This document shows, piece after piece, positions 22,501 to 33,832 of a DNA stretch of 64,000 nucleotides. This DNA is from Cyrtodaria siliqua (Eukaryota > Mollusca > Bivalvia > Adapedonta > Hiatellidae), in NCBI GenBank assembly GCA_037043455.1, contig JAWPHD010000286.1, forward strand, positions 457,227-521,226. Reading direction: 5' to 3'. The first letter of the stretch is position 1; every line of letters starts with the position of its first letter. Below the pieces are notes generated by a model. The model made no database searches. It was not told the DNA's origin and saw only the letters and a list, made by a program, of their open reading frames with translations. The position numbers and the translations under genes are program-made.

Positions 22501-25500
22501 AATTTGACAAGGTACAAAGAAACGTGGAATTTTAATACTGTCCATTTCTCCATCTTTTGGAGGCTATCCAGCTGGCTTGTGGAACGTTGGTGGTTCTAAC
22601 CACTCGTGCACGAAAATTGCCCGGAGGGGCTCCTGGGTTCTTCCTCCACCAATTGAAACTGAAAAGTCGCCATAAGACCTTAGCTGTTGGGGCGACTATA
22701 AAATCCAATTCATTTCAGTTCTTTTGGAGGCAGCCGCAGCCCCATAGACAGCATGTTCAACTCCGAATCAGGAGATCACAGGTTCAGCCTTACCGGCGCC
22801 ACTGGAAGCTATTTGATGTTTCCTTAGGCAAGACCATTGGCGTAGCTACTATTAGGCCATATAGGCCCGGGCCTATACATCAATTTGAAAAATGAAAAAA
22901 AAGGGAAGTCCAAAAATGCAATAAAAACTGAAGCCGGTGTAAATACAGTGTAGATAATTCAACTTTGTCAAATGTTAATTATCAAATTTGTCAAAAATTA
23001 TTTTTTCAAATACCACACAAATGTTCTGTCAGATATACGCCAAAACTCGCCATTACATAGCTAAGTTAAAGAAACAAGAAATATCACTGTAAGTGATAAA
23101 TGCCCCCGAAGTGTCCTTTGACTTCTAAGTATGACCTTGACCTTGGAGCCATGGACCTGGATTTTGTGCACGACACGTCGTTTGGTTGTGATGAGCACTT
23201 GTGCCAAGTTATTTGAAAATCCTTCCAGGCATGCAAAAGTTATTGACCAGACACGATTTGACCTTTGACCTCTAAGTGTGACCTTGACCTTGGGGCCACA
23301 GACCTGGATTTTGTGCGCGACACATCGTCTTGTTGTGAGCACTTGTGCCAAGTTATTTGAAAATCCGTCCATGAATGCCAGAGTTATTGACCGGACACAC
23401 TATGACTTTTGACCTCCAAGTGTGACCTTGACCTTGAAGACCTGGGTTTTGCGCGAGACACATCGTCTTGTTATGATGATCACTTATTATTACAAGTTAT
23501 TTAAAAATCCCTGCAGGGGTTATGACGTTACGGTCCGGACACGAAATTGCGTACCTGTTTTTGACCTATGAACTGTAAGTGTGACCTTGACCTTTGAGGT
23601 ACGGACCTGGGTTTTACGCACAACACATCGTCTTGTTATGGTGATCACTTGTAATTTAAAAATCCCTGCAGGTGTTGTGACGTTACGGTCTGGACACGAA
23701 AATGCGTACATGTTTTTGACATATTAACAGCGAGTGTGACCTTGGCCTTTATGGTACGGACCTGGGTTTTGCGCGCGACACATCGTCTTGTTATGGTGAT
23801 CACTTGTGCCAAGTAATTTAAAAATCACTGCCGGGGTTGTGACGTTACGGTCTGGACACGAAATTGCGTACCTGTTTTTGACCTATGAACTTCAAGTGTG
23901 ACCTTGACCTTTAAGGTACGGACCTGGGTTTTGCGCGCGACACATCGTCTTGTTATGATGATCACTTGTGCCAAGTTAATCAAAAATCCTTATAGGGGTT
24001 TTGAAGGTACAGTTCGGACATGAACTGCAGAATGACCCACGGAATCCGGACAGACAGACAGATGGACGGTGCGATTACTATATGCCCCCGAAACCTTTGA
24101 AACCTTTTCTGGGGCATAAAAATTGACCCCCGAGTTTGTCGGGCCTATATATGCATTTCAGGTCAGCTACGCCCCAGAAGACACTTGCACTAGCAAGTCT
24201 GTCAGATGGGGATGTACACCGGGCAGTTCCGTATATTTAAGTTTATTCTTGGAGCATATTAAAGAACCTCAGGAATCTATGTGATAGTAAAAGTACAGGG
24301 CACTGTTCCCACCAGATTCCTTTGTATTTTCCATCCCCCTCTCTCAGCAGCGGCTCGAAATAGCCTAAACAGTGTTGATGAGCCTTTAAACAACAATTTA
24401 ATTATTTTGTATTAGTGCATTTCTTTTTTTCACACTGGTTAAAACTAAAAGTGCTATGTACACTTCCACATCGTCAGCAAGGCTTACCTATGATGTTAAC
24501 ACTTTTATAGTCATTATTATAAGAAACAATATTCCCATTAGCACCAGTATTTCTTGCATTGTCCATCGGCGTCTATGTTGTCCTTAAGCATCCTTTTATC
24601 TGTATCACTTGATAAATTTTACTCAAATTTCACATGTATGCTTCAGATATAGAGCAGACTATACAGACTGGAGGAATATCTGTTTAATCTGACATTCCAG
24701 ATGGCTGCCTTTTAATATTAAATTACCAAAACCTTAAAGATCAGGGCCCCGTTTTATGAAACAACTTACGACTATTTTTATTGTAAATCAATTTCTTAAA
24801 TGCTTCACCATAAATTACACTAAACGTGATTTCATTTCATTGTCTTATACATGTGATATTTCTGCACAAGTGCACATATAAATGTCATACTTTGAATGCT
24901 TATGCAGGTGAAAAAAGTAAAGGGCCCAGTGCTCCAGATAAGCTTTCAACACAATTCGTGTTGTAACGCATGAAAACAATTACATTTCATATTTACATTT
25001 ATAAATGTGTATTCTTAAAAAAAAGGTTTGGACAAAGCATTAATGTAAAATATTTACTCTAGTCATTACCATAACAAATATTGTGTATTCCTCTTCCCCT
25101 TAAGTACACATTCAGCATTGCTTCTGTATTTTTTAAATGACTAATTTGTGTCAAACAGCCGACAAAACGGCCATTTCTTTCCTTGCAAGCATGTACTAGT
25201 ATTTCCTGGAGGCTCCTGATTGTCATTCAGAACCTTATATTGCATACTTCAATTTAAGCATCTTTTGAGTATGACTTGGTGCACTCCACTTTTCTAAACT
25301 TTTGTGTACGTGGGAATTTGTTCCTAATATTTATCGACGATTTTAATGTGTGTTTTTGTACGCATTAATTTTATTTTTAATGCGTTATTTGGTTAAAAAA
25401 TACGCATAATTACGCAGATACGGTCTTATCTGGAGCACTGAACATTCTCTTCAGATTGCTAGATACTAAACTATCAAGTAGTGTCCTTTGTGCATATGAT

Positions 25501-25618
25501 CCAAGATGGCCGCTGCATTACTTGTTTTCTTTTTTTACAGGAGTGTGCTGACCTGCATCTACCTGAATCTGTTGAAGCCTATGTGAGACAACATCTCAGG
25601 AAGAAACAACAAAAATAA
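19419..25618 (+). CDS. MSRA: Selenocysteine-type methionine-S-sulfoxide reductase (MsrA), four exons
   Basis: MsrA reduces methionine-S-sulfoxide in proteins. Four exons join in frame: 19419-19561, 21056-21307, 22367-22511 and 25541-25618 (618 nt, 205 residues plus stop). All introns are GT-AG, with phases 2, 2 and 0. The catalytic motif, normally GCFW, reads S-(TGA)-FW, so residue 14 is predicted to be selenocysteine. Downstream are VGFSGGSTVNPTY, the GDHTE motif whose Glu53 matches the conserved active-site glutamate, CFWKWHNP, QYMSAIFYH and YHQKF. A C-terminal extension follows, with Cys residues in TACRLNGYL and ECADLHL that could act as resolving cysteines. The splice-created codon ATA gives TYRKIGDHTE, which supports the exon 1-2 join. 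A SECIS-like stem-loop lies at 26581-26647. Sec-containing MsrA is known from Chlamydomonas and some invertebrates. A standard gene caller would lose exon 1. The alternative, a pseudogene by nonsense mutation, is unlikely given the intact frame and the SECIS. Confidence 0.92.
19957..20640. repeat. SINE-like dispersed repeat in MsrA intron 1
   Basis: It shares phrases with the SINE copies at 40762 and 44960 (GAAGACCTTTA, TTTTACCCCTCTGCCT). AATCCCCCAGAATTCATG and GGGGGATTTTACCCCTCTGCC at its two sides suggest two opposed copies. Boundaries are approximate. Confidence 0.45.
20711..20969. mobile_element. MITE with AGGCCAAAAATAAAATTATG terminal repeats
   Basis: About 40 bp at the left (AGGCCAAAAATAAAATTATG onward to CCCTTCCCGACC) is repeated as its reverse complement at the right. 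The core is T-rich with CCTACCTACCTACC. Degraded relatives lie near 12810-12890 and 18100-18200. Confidence 0.8.
21056..21307 (+). CDS. MSRA: MsrA exon 2
   Basis: It follows the acceptor CTGTACAG and opens with the completed Ile codon and GDHTETVDIEFDP. It contains the QYMSAIFYH core of the MsrA fold and ends GAA AA|GTAAGA. Its 252 nt keep the phase 2 junctions on both sides. Confidence 0.95.
22367..22511 (+). CDS. MSRA: MsrA exon 3
   Basis: It starts after TACTTTCAG with the base that completes Asn132, then YHQKFILRQH. It continues into the longer invertebrate-type C-terminal region (LSDSELITSTTACRLNGYL) and ends AAG|GTACAA in phase 0. Confidence 0.93.
22557..22720. repeat. SINE-like repeat in MsrA intron 3
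   Basis: The phrases AAAATTGCCCGGAGGGGCTC and TTCTTCCTCCACCAATTGAA recur as reverse complement at about 31270-31325. The GTCGCCATAAGACCTTAGCTG segment is the conserved-looking body. No gene is inferred. Confidence 0.55.
23044..24122 (+). repeat. Tandem-repeat element in MsrA intron 3
   Basis: It starts near ACAAGAAATATCACTGTAAG and the phrase ATGCCCCCGAAG. About six units of roughly 150-200 bp follow (GTGTGACCTTGACCTT, CGACACATCGTCTTGTTATG, CACTTGTGCCAAGTTA), then a CGGACAGACAGACAGATGG run. It ends in GCCCCCGAAA...TTCTGGGGCATAAAAA, a hairpin. A shorter relative is at 60386-60760. Confidence 0.8.
25541..25618 (+). CDS. MSRA: MsrA exon 4 (terminal)
   Basis: The acceptor TTTTTTTACAG precedes GAG TGT GCT; 25 codons end with the basic tail RQHLRKKQQK and TAA at 25616-25618. 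The phase 0 join to exon 3 is exact. Confidence 0.9.
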   Translation, partial: ECADLHLPESVEAYVRQHLRKKQQK

Positions 25619-25970
25619 TGTGATTAATGATATATTAAATTTAGCAATTGTACGAGATACTTACCAAGAAATATTATAGAATGATTAATACTAATGATAA
25701 ATACTTATTATGTTCGGGAGTAATGGGACACAGTCAGTCTTCCTCTTTCTCAACCAAAATAATAGCAAAAACAAGAATCTTTCCATGCTTTTATAGTGAA
25801 AGTTTAATATATTGGATTTTCTAAAAGCATTTTTATTTCATTTCAAAATAACGATTTCAGTAATGAAGCCAAATGTAAATTATTCTAATTGTACACATTT
25901 TACACACAATATAAATACAACTTTTGTACATGGACCGTTTTGATGCATGAACATTTATAAAACAGATTTT

Positions 25971-25976
25971 AATAAA
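25971..25976 (+). terminator. Possible proximal poly(A) signal (AATAAA) before the SECIS
   Basis: AATAAA lies 353 bases after the MsrA stop, next to a solo MITE-type end (GTGTCCCTTTAAAA, 25975-25997). Use of this site would make a message without the SECIS. It is predicted by sequence only. Confidence 0.35.
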
Positions 25977-26089
25977 GATTGTCGTGTGTCCCTTTAAAAA
26001 CACAACAGAAATAAATCAACCTTAAAATCTGAAAATATAAAACTGTTTAATTCTCCATAAAATTGTCTTCAACAGAATTTGCAGCAACC

Positions 26090-26408
26090 TGGCAAGTGAG
26101 GATTTAGGCCTATGCTGTAAAGTGTGAAGGTTTTAGGCCTATGCTGCAAAATGAAGGTTTTAGGCCTATGCTGCAAAAGTGAGTTTTAGGCTTATGCTGC
26201 AAAGTGAGAAGGTTTTAGGCCTTTGCTGCAAAACGAAAAGTTTGAGGCCTATGCTGCAAAGTGAGAAGGTTTTAGGCCTATGCTGCAATGGGAGAAGGTT
26301 TCAGGCTTATGCTGCACAGTGAGAAGGTTTTAGGCTTATGCTGCAAAGTGAGAAGGTTTTAGGCTTATGCTGCAAGTGAGAAGGTTTTAGAAGCTTATGC
26401 TGCATAGT
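26090..26408 (+). repeat. Minisatellite (about 28-bp unit) in the MsrA 3' UTR
   Basis: About eleven imperfect copies of GAAGGTTTTAGGCCTATGCTGCAAAGTGA-type sequence; the unit length varies by a few bases. It lies between the MsrA stop codon and the SECIS, so it would be part of the long 3' UTR. Confidence 0.85.
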
Positions 26409-26580
26409 GAATGGACTCGTTCCTGTTGGCAGCATCATGTGAAACACAATTCAACTCAAATTCCTCAAAAATTCAACTGTTATTTATATGTGTTGTGTAC
26501 ACTAAATTTGATATGATATTGTCTTTCATGTGTTTGTATTACTTAAAAATAGAGGTCATAGTTAGGATTCATTTTAACCA

Positions 26581-26647
26581 TGACAACTGTAGATATATGA
26601 CTGTAATTTGCGAAAAATATTGCATGTTACATGATCCACTTTTGTAC
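26581..26647 (+). promoter_or_regulatory. SECIS element candidate for the MsrA selenocysteine codon
   Basis: The core reads ATGA (26597-26600), one base, an 11-bp helix strand TGTAATTTGCG (26602-26612), an apical loop AAAAATAT (26613-26620), the returning strand TGCATGTTACA (26621-26631) and TGAT (26632-26635). The helix has one T-T mismatch and G-T pairs. The ATGA/TGAT bases can form the U-U, G-A, A-G non-Watson-Crick quartet, and AA opens the apical loop 12 nt after ATGA, as in eukaryotic SECIS elements. A weaker basal helix (ACAA/TTGT) lies outside. It starts about 960 nt after the stop codon, on the same strand. Confidence 0.85.
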
Positions 26648-26919
26648 CAGAACTGTCTTGCTTAAATAGAAAATTACCCTGACCTTTCATTTGAAATACA
26701 TATACTCACGTGTTTATTCTTTTAATAGGAATTATTTGTTTATATCATTGTAAATACATTAGCTTTCTTAACAATGTGTAATTCTAAGGTTTAAAGTTTA
26801 CACTCCTAAATTAACAAGGTGTGCCCAATTGAGTGTGACTATTAACAGTCGTTATTCTTATTGATAAATATATGTATTTTTTATACATTTTTTTCTTTAA
26901 TTTACGTGTAACATAAATG

Positions 26920-26925
26920 AATAAA
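26920..26925 (+). terminator. Candidate distal poly(A) signal of MsrA
   Basis: AATAAA about 280 nt after the SECIS, in AT-rich sequence and before the next repeat element. It would give a 3' UTR of about 1.3 kb that includes the SECIS. Confidence 0.5.
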
Positions 26926-26989
26926 TTGTTGACTTGTAGTTTTTATATTGTTTTAAATATGGATTAACCTTTAAGCAATAGTGTAATCT

Positions 26990-28374
26990 TTTAGCTCTAC
27001 TGATCAAAGATCAGCAGAGCTTATGCCGTGGTGCGGCGTCCGTCGGTCAACTTTTTTTTGTAGCGACTACTCCTCTGAAACTACTGGATTGATTTTCATG
27101 AAACTTTACAGAAATATTGCCCATGAAATCTAGTTGATCTAGCAAAAATTCATGTTGATGTGAAATCCAAGATGGCCTGCCAAAGCTAAAAATAGATTTT
27201 AAAAAACAAGTTTGTAGCGACAACTTCTTGAAACTCTTAAGTGATATTGATATGGGACTTTTCTAAAATGATCAGCATGGCATTAAACATGGCTGCGGCC
27301 ATCTTTGCTTACATAGTTATTTAGTAAAAACTTGTAGTGACTACTCCTCTGGAACTACTCGACGGATTCCATGAAAATTCACAGGAATGTTGCTCTTGAT
27401 GTCTAAATGATCCTAGCAACATTCAGATTGGTCGGAAATTCAAGATGGCCGCCACAGCTAAAAGTAGATTTTCCAAAAAAAAAAGTTTGTAGCGAGTAGA
27501 AAACTATAAGTGATATTGATATGGGACTTTTCTAAAATGATCAGTATGGAATGATGTTGATCCTTGTCGAAAATTATTTTGATGTGACGTTAAACAGGGC
27601 TGCCAGCGGCCATCTTTGTTTACAAAGAGTTATATAATGAAAACTTGTAGTAACTACTTGATGGATTTTCATGAAACTTCACAGGAATGTTGCTCTTGAT
27701 GTCTTATTGATCCTAGCAAAATTTCAGGTCGACCGGAAATTCAAGATGGCCACCATGGCTAAAAATAGAGTTTGTAGCGACTACTTCTTGAAAACTATAA
27801 GTGATATTGATATGGGACTTTTCTAAAATGATCAGTATGACATGATGTTGATCCTTGTCAAAAATTATTTTGATTTGACTTTAAACATGGCCGAAACATG
27901 GCCGCCAGCGGCCATCTTTGTTTACAGAATTATATAATGAAAACTTGTGACTGCTCCTCTGAAACTACTTGACGGATTTTCATGAAACTTCACAGGAATG
28001 TTGCTCTTGATGTCTAATTGATCCCAGCAAAATTTCAGGTCGGCCGGAAATTCAAGATGGCCACCATGGCTAAAAATAGATTTTCAAAATACAAGTTTGT
28101 AGCGACTACTTCTTGAAAACTATAAGTGATATTGATATGGGATTTTTTCTAAAATGATCAGTATGACCTGATGTTGATCCTTGTCAAAAATTATTTTGAT
28201 TTGACGTTAAACATGGCCGCTGGCGGCCATCTTTGTTTACAGAGTTATATAATGAAAACTTGTAGCGACTACTCCTCTGAAACTACTGGACGGATTTTCA
28301 TGAAACTTCACAGGAATGCTGATCTAGCTATCAAAAACCTATCAGTAGAACTTCAAGGTCATTGGACCTCTTGT
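26990..28374 (-). mobile_element. Tandem-repeat element, GATCAGCAGAGCT family
   Basis: Minus-oriented. It starts on the minus strand at ACAAGAGGTCCAATGACCTT (28374). It has about five internal units of roughly 230-280 bp (TAGCGACTACTCCTCTGAAA, CAAGATGGCCGCC, GATATGGGACTTTTCTAAAA). At the left it ends with a GACGGACGCC-type run and a hairpin CTCTGCTGATC...GATCAGTAGAG followed by CTAAA. No coding capacity. Confidence 0.8.
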
Positions 28375-28394
28375 TCAAATTAAAAATGGTGTGG

Positions 28395-28497
28395 AGCTAT
28401 TGCAAACGAGATACGAAGTATGGGTTATATTAGGCATTAATAATAACAAAAAGTGAATAGTAGACATATTTATCTTTGTCAAGAAGTTAATTTCGTG
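28395..28497 (+). repeat. Dispersed repeat, copy 2
   Basis: Matches 11831-11933 with a few substitutions. The flanks differ. Confidence 0.7.
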
Positions 28498-29407
28498 ATG
28501 TTGATTACAACAGAAAGCCGTAAAAAAAGAGGCTGTAAAAGCTGCCTAATTTGAGATGTTGGCTAAAAATTTAACTTTTCAAATGTAACGCGCTTACGAT
28601 CGATTTACCTGTATCAATAAAATAGCAAATGGCAGCGGTCTAACGCGACAACATAAATCGATAAACTAATGCGACAACATAAATTAGAGCGATTATGAAC
28701 CCGTTTCTCCTCCCTGTATACTTACTCCCTGCTCTTAATAATAAAAATTGTTTGGCTGTGTAGCTACATTCCCTTTAAGACTAAATTTCATTCTAATTAA
28801 AAAAAATACATTTATGATTTATTTTCACTCAACACAAACTATTAAATAATTTTGACATATGGGATACATTATTTTGATGAAGAATATGCAAACTAAGCAA
28901 TCCATGTGAAAGCTAAAGGTAAAATACCTACATATATATATACAATGATACACTATGTATATGTGAAAACACTAATAATTGCTTGGCTTCCGCAATTCAA
29001 AAACAGCTGGTACTCAAAGATTGGAATGTAGCATTATAAGTAGGGGAAAACTGCCCATTTCTATTCGATTATGTAGTTGTATGTATAAGAAGCGTAGGTT
29101 TTACTGGATCACTGATGAACATTTCGAAATTTCGACTCTGTGCTTACACTTTGTGAGCAATGAAAACAGTCAATCAATGAAAACAGCTGTACTCTTGACC
29201 TGTTTAGTAAACAAACAAGAACTTTCTTACATGTCTTGTGACCCCACCTTTTCTGGTGATTTTTCAAGTGGAAAATTAGTTTTCTATATGAACATTACAC
29301 TGCTGCATTATCCATACTTGAGTTGAATTGGCAGCAAATCATTAATATGCGACACTTTAACATTGGTGTCTATGGGGAAAATAATTAGTGGATTCATACC
29401 TATAGTA
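28498..29407. other. Gene-free stretch with degraded repeats
   Basis: CCCTGTATACTTACTCCCTG near 28715 is the inverse of a phrase at about 11527-11560. The 29030-29400 part resembles 54700-54780 and 55665-55760 (GGGGAAAACTGCCCATTT; ACATTGGTGTCTATGGG), so the 115-codon frame here is repeat-derived. Confidence 0.5.
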
Positions 29408-31194
29408 AAAAATTGTAGCGACTTCTCCTCTGAAACTATTTGAACGATTTGCATAAAACTTAATAGAAATGTTGCGCTTCATGTCCAATTGATCCCAGCA
29501 AAATTTCAGGTCGGCCGGAAATTCAAGATGCGCGCCATGACTAACAAGAGGTCAATGACCTTGAAGCTCTACTGATTGATTTTGATTTCAGGAAGTAGTC
29601 GCTACAGACTTGTTTTTTGAAAAATTATTTTTAGCCGTGGCGGCCATCTTGAATTTCCGGCAAACAAAGATGGCCGCTGACAGCCATGTTTAATGTCGAA
29701 TCAAAATAATGTTTGACTCTGATAACCATCATGTCATGCTGATCATTTTACAAAAAGTCCCATATCAATATCACTTATAGTTTTCAAGACGTCGCTACAA
29801 ACTTCTTTTTTAAAAAATCTAATTTTAGCTGTGGTGGCCATCTTGAATTTCTGGCCGATCTGAAATTTTGCTAGGATCAATTAAACATTAAGAGCAACAT
29901 TCCTGTAAAGTTTCATGAAAATCTGCCAAGTAGTTTCAAAGGATTAGTCGCTACAAGTTTTTACTATATAACTATGTAAACAAAGATGGCTGCTGGCAGC
30001 CATGTTTAACGTTGAATCAAAACAATTTTTGACAAGGACCAACATCATGTCATGCTGATCATTTTACAAAAAGTCCAATATCTATATCACTTATAGTTTT
30101 CAAGTAGTAGTCGCTACAAACTTGTATTTTGAAAATCTATTTTTAGCCATGGCAGCCATCTTGAATTTACGGGCGACTTGAAATTTTGCTAGGATCAATA
30201 AGACATCAAGAGCAACACTCCTGTGAAGTTTCATGAAAATCCGTCAAGTAGTTTCAGAGGAGTAGTCGCTACAAGTTTTCATTATATAACTCTATGTAAA
30301 CAAAGATGGCCACTGGCAGCCATGTTTAACGTCGAATCAAAATAATGTTTGACTCTTATAACCATCATGTCATGCTGATCATTTTACAAAAAGTCCCATA
30401 TCAATATCACTTATAGTTTTCAAGACGTAGTTGCTACAAACTTCTTTTTTAAAAATCTATTTTTAGCCGTGGCGGCCATCTTGAATTTCCGGCCGACCTG
30501 AAATTTTGCTAGGATCAATTAGACATCAAGAGCAACATTCCTGTGAAGTTTCATGAAAATCCGTCAAGTAGTTTCAGAGGAGTAGTTGCTACAAGTTTTC
30601 ATTATATAACTCTATGTAAACAAAGATGGCCGCTGGCAGCCATGTTTAACGTCAAATCAAAACGATTTTCGACAAGGACTAACATCATGTCATGCTGATC
30701 ATTTTAGAAAAAGTCCCATATCAATATCCCTTATAGTTTTCATGAAGAAGTCGCTCAAAACTTGTTTTTTAAAAACCTATTTTTAGATCTGGCGACCATC
30801 TTGGATTTCACATCAACATGAATTTTTGCTAGGATCAACTAGACTTCATGGGCAACATTTCATTAAAGTTTCATGAAAATCCATTCAGTAGTTTCAGAGG
30901 AGAAGTCGCTACAAAAAAAGTTTACGGACAGACGGACGACGGACGCCGCACTACGGCATAAGCTCTGCTGATCTCTGATCAGTAGAGCTTAAAATAGATT
31001 TTTAAAAAATCTGTAGCAACTACATCTTGAAAACTATAAGTGCTATTGTTATGGGACTTTTTCTAAAATGATCAACATGACATCAGCGACTACTCCTCTG
31101 AAACTACTGGACAGATTTTCATGAAACTTCACTGGAATGCTGATCTAGCTATCAGAACCTATTAGTAGAGCTTCAAGGTCATTGTACTCTTGTT
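29408..31194. mobile_element. Nested pair of GATCAGCAGAGCT-family elements
   Basis: Outer minus-oriented pieces (29408-29543 and about 30994-31194, the latter ending ACTCTTGT, inverse of ACAAGAGT) flank a complete plus-oriented element, 29544-30993. The inner element starts ACAAGAGGTCAATGACCTTG and has five units of about 280 bp. It then has a GACGGACGACGGACGCC run and ends at the hairpin GCTGATCTCTGATCAGTAGAGC. Confidence 0.75.
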
Positions 31195-31550
31195 TTACAT
31201 TACAAATGTATGGAAATGAACTGAATTGGATTTTAAAGTTGTACCAACAGTTAAGGTCATACAACAACTTTTCCAGCTTTCATTGGTGGAGGAAGACCCC
31301 AGGTGGCCCTCTGGGCAATTTTCGAGCAAAGGCGGGACATTACAAATTTAAACGAAAACGAGGGCCTGTGGATGCTCTACTGGCTAATATGGCTCTTATA
31401 ACATCAATGAAGCGAGTGACTATCGTCTTAAAGAGACAAATTATAACATTTTTAACTAAATCAAGAGCCATAACTCTGCCTTTACTGGTCCGATCTGCTG
31501 GTTTTCGGACTTGGCCAGTAGCGATAATAAAAATCAAAAAAAAATCTATA

Positions 31551-33185
31551 ACAAGAGGTCAATGACCTTGAAGCTCTACTGATTGATTTTGATTTCAGGA
31601 AGTAGTCGCTACAGACTTGTTTTTTGAAAATCTATTTTTAACCGTGGCGGCCATCTTGAATTTCAGGCCGACCTGAAATTTTGCTAAGATCAATAAGACA
31701 TTAAGAGCAACATTCCTGTAAAGTTTCATGAAAATCCGTCAGGTAGTTTCAAAGAAATAGTCGCTACAAGTTTTCATTATATAACTCTATGTAAACAAAG
31801 CAGCCATGTTTAAGGTCAAATCAAAACGATTTTCGACAAGGACCAACATCATGTCTTCTTCTTCCGTTACTGTGCAGGACTCCTCTGGAGCATACTCGCA
31901 CATTCAATCATTTTAGAAAAAGTCCCATATCAATATCTCTTATTGTTTTGAAGAAGTAGTCGCTACAAATTTATTTATTTTAAATCTATTTTTAGCTGTG
32001 GCGGCCATCTTGAATTTCCGGCCGACCTGAAATTTTTCTAGGATCAACTAGACATCAAGAGCAACATTCCTGTGAAGTTTCATGAACATCCGTCAAGTAG
32101 TTTCAGAGGAGTAGTCGCTACAAGTTTTTACTATATAACTCTATGTAACCAAAGATGGCCACTGGCAGCCATGTTTAACGTCGAATCAAAATAATTTTCC
32201 ACAAGGATCTACATTATGTCATGCTGATCATTTTAGAAAAAGTCCCATATCAATATCACTTATAGTTTTCAAGAAGTAGTCGCTACAAACTTATTTTTTA
32301 AAAATCTATTTTTAGCTGTGACGGCCATCTTGAATTTCCGGCCGACCTGAAATTTTGATAGGATCAATTAGACATCAAGAGCAACATTCCTGTAAAGTTT
32401 CATGACAATCCGCCAAGTAGTTTCAGAGGAGTAGTCGCTACAAGTTTTTACTATATAACTCTATGTAAACAAAGATGGCCGCTGGCAGCCATGTTTAACG
32501 TTGAATCAAAACGATTTTTGACTAGGATCAACATCATGTAATGCTGATCATTTTAGAAAAAGTCCCATATCAATATAACTTATAGTTTTCAAGAAGTAGT
32601 CGCTACAAACTTATTTTTTAAAATCTATTTTTAGCTGTGACGGCCATCTTGAATTTCCGGCCGACCTGAAATTATTCTAGGATCAACGGGACATCAAGAG
32701 CAACATTCCTGTAAAGTTTCATGACAATCCGCCAAGTAGTTTCAGAGAAGTAGTCGCTACAAGTTTTTACTATATAACTCTATGTAAACAAAGATGGCCG
32801 CTGGCAGCCATGTTTAACGTTGAATCAAAACGATTTTTGACTAGGATCAACATCATGTCATGCTGATCATTTTAGAAAAAGTCCCATATCAATATCACTT
32901 ATAGTTTTCAAGAAGAAGTCGCTACAAACTTGTATTTTAAAACTCTATTTTTAGCTTTGGCGGCCATCTTGGATTTCACATCAACATGAATTTTTGCTAG
33001 GATCAACTAGACTTTATGGGCAACATTTCTGTAAAGTTTCATGAATATCCATCCAGTAGTTTCAGCTGTGAAGTCGCTACAAATAAAAGTTTACGGACAG
33101 ACAGACGGACAGACGGACGGACGGACGGACGACGGACACCGCACCACGGCATAAGCTCCGCTGATCTCTGATCAGTTGAGCTAAA
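31551..33185 (+). mobile_element. Complete tandem-repeat element nested in 31358-34436
   Basis: It starts ACAAGAGGTCAATGACCTTG and contains about six units with GGCGGCCATCTTGAATTTCC and AGTAGTCGCTACAAACTT. A long GGAC-repeat run lies at about 33093-33140, and the end is the hairpin CTGATCTCTGATCAG followed by TTGAGCTAAA. Confidence 0.8.
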
Positions 33186-33522
33186 AATAAAAGGAAAAAA
33201 GTAAAAAAATCTGGTAAAGTTTGGTAAAGTTCAGATGAAAAATAAAGGCCCTATCGCCTTAACAAGGCAAAATATAGCATTTTTAACGAAATCCATGGCC
33301 ATAACTCCGCTGTTACTGGTCCGATTTGGCGGGTTTTCCAACTTTTTCGAGCTTTTATTGACATTAACAATTTGTTAAAATTTGGTAAAGATCGGATGAA
33401 AAATGAAGGCCCTATCATCTTAACGAGGCAAAATATAGCATTTTTAACTAAATCAAGGGCCATAACTTCACTGTTACCCGTCCGATCTGGCTGGTTTTCG
33501 AACTTGTCCGAGCTTTCAATGA

Positions 33523-33832
33523 CATTGTAGCATGGTCACAGACAATTCTCTTTGTTCAGACACAGGTGTAAATCGTTTAATTGAAATTGTAGCATGGTCA
33601 CAGACAATTCTCTTTGTTCAGACACAGGTGTAAATCGTTTAATTGAAAATAAGACCTGTCAGAATAACTGTGAGAATAACAGTTAGAATAACTGAAATAG
33701 AGCTGAAATGGACATGCTACAAAACAAATAGAGTATGGTTTCATCTCGTTGGTTAACTTAAACACCTCGATGGGCTATGCCCATCTCGATGTTTAAATGA
33801 ACCAACTCAATGAAACCATACTCTATCTATTA
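33523..33832 (-). repeat. Dispersed hairpin repeat, copy 2
   Basis: Reverse complement of 365-605, with a 62-bp direct duplication of its right end (ATTGTAGCATGGTCACAGAC occurs twice at 33523-33605). It interrupts a tandem-repeat element. Confidence 0.8.

Noticed and set aside
22557..22895. 112-codon frame in MsrA intron 3
   Set aside because: It coincides with a SINE-like repeat found inverted at about 31270; it is not an exon, because exon 3 already ends at a proper donor at 22511.
25690..25760. Alternative SECIS near ATGATAAATACTTATT or ATGAAGCCAAATG
   Set aside because: ATGA is present, but the returning strand lacks a TGAT/NGAN partner at the right distance. The 26597-26635 candidate fits all core rules.
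28979..29326. 115-codon plus-strand frame
   Set aside because: The underlying DNA matches a dispersed repeat at 54700-54780 and 55665-55760. No recognisable domain.
31182..31565. 127-codon frame at 31182-31565
   Set aside because: It is assembled from the ends of three different repeats (element tail, SINE, CTGTGGA-family start).
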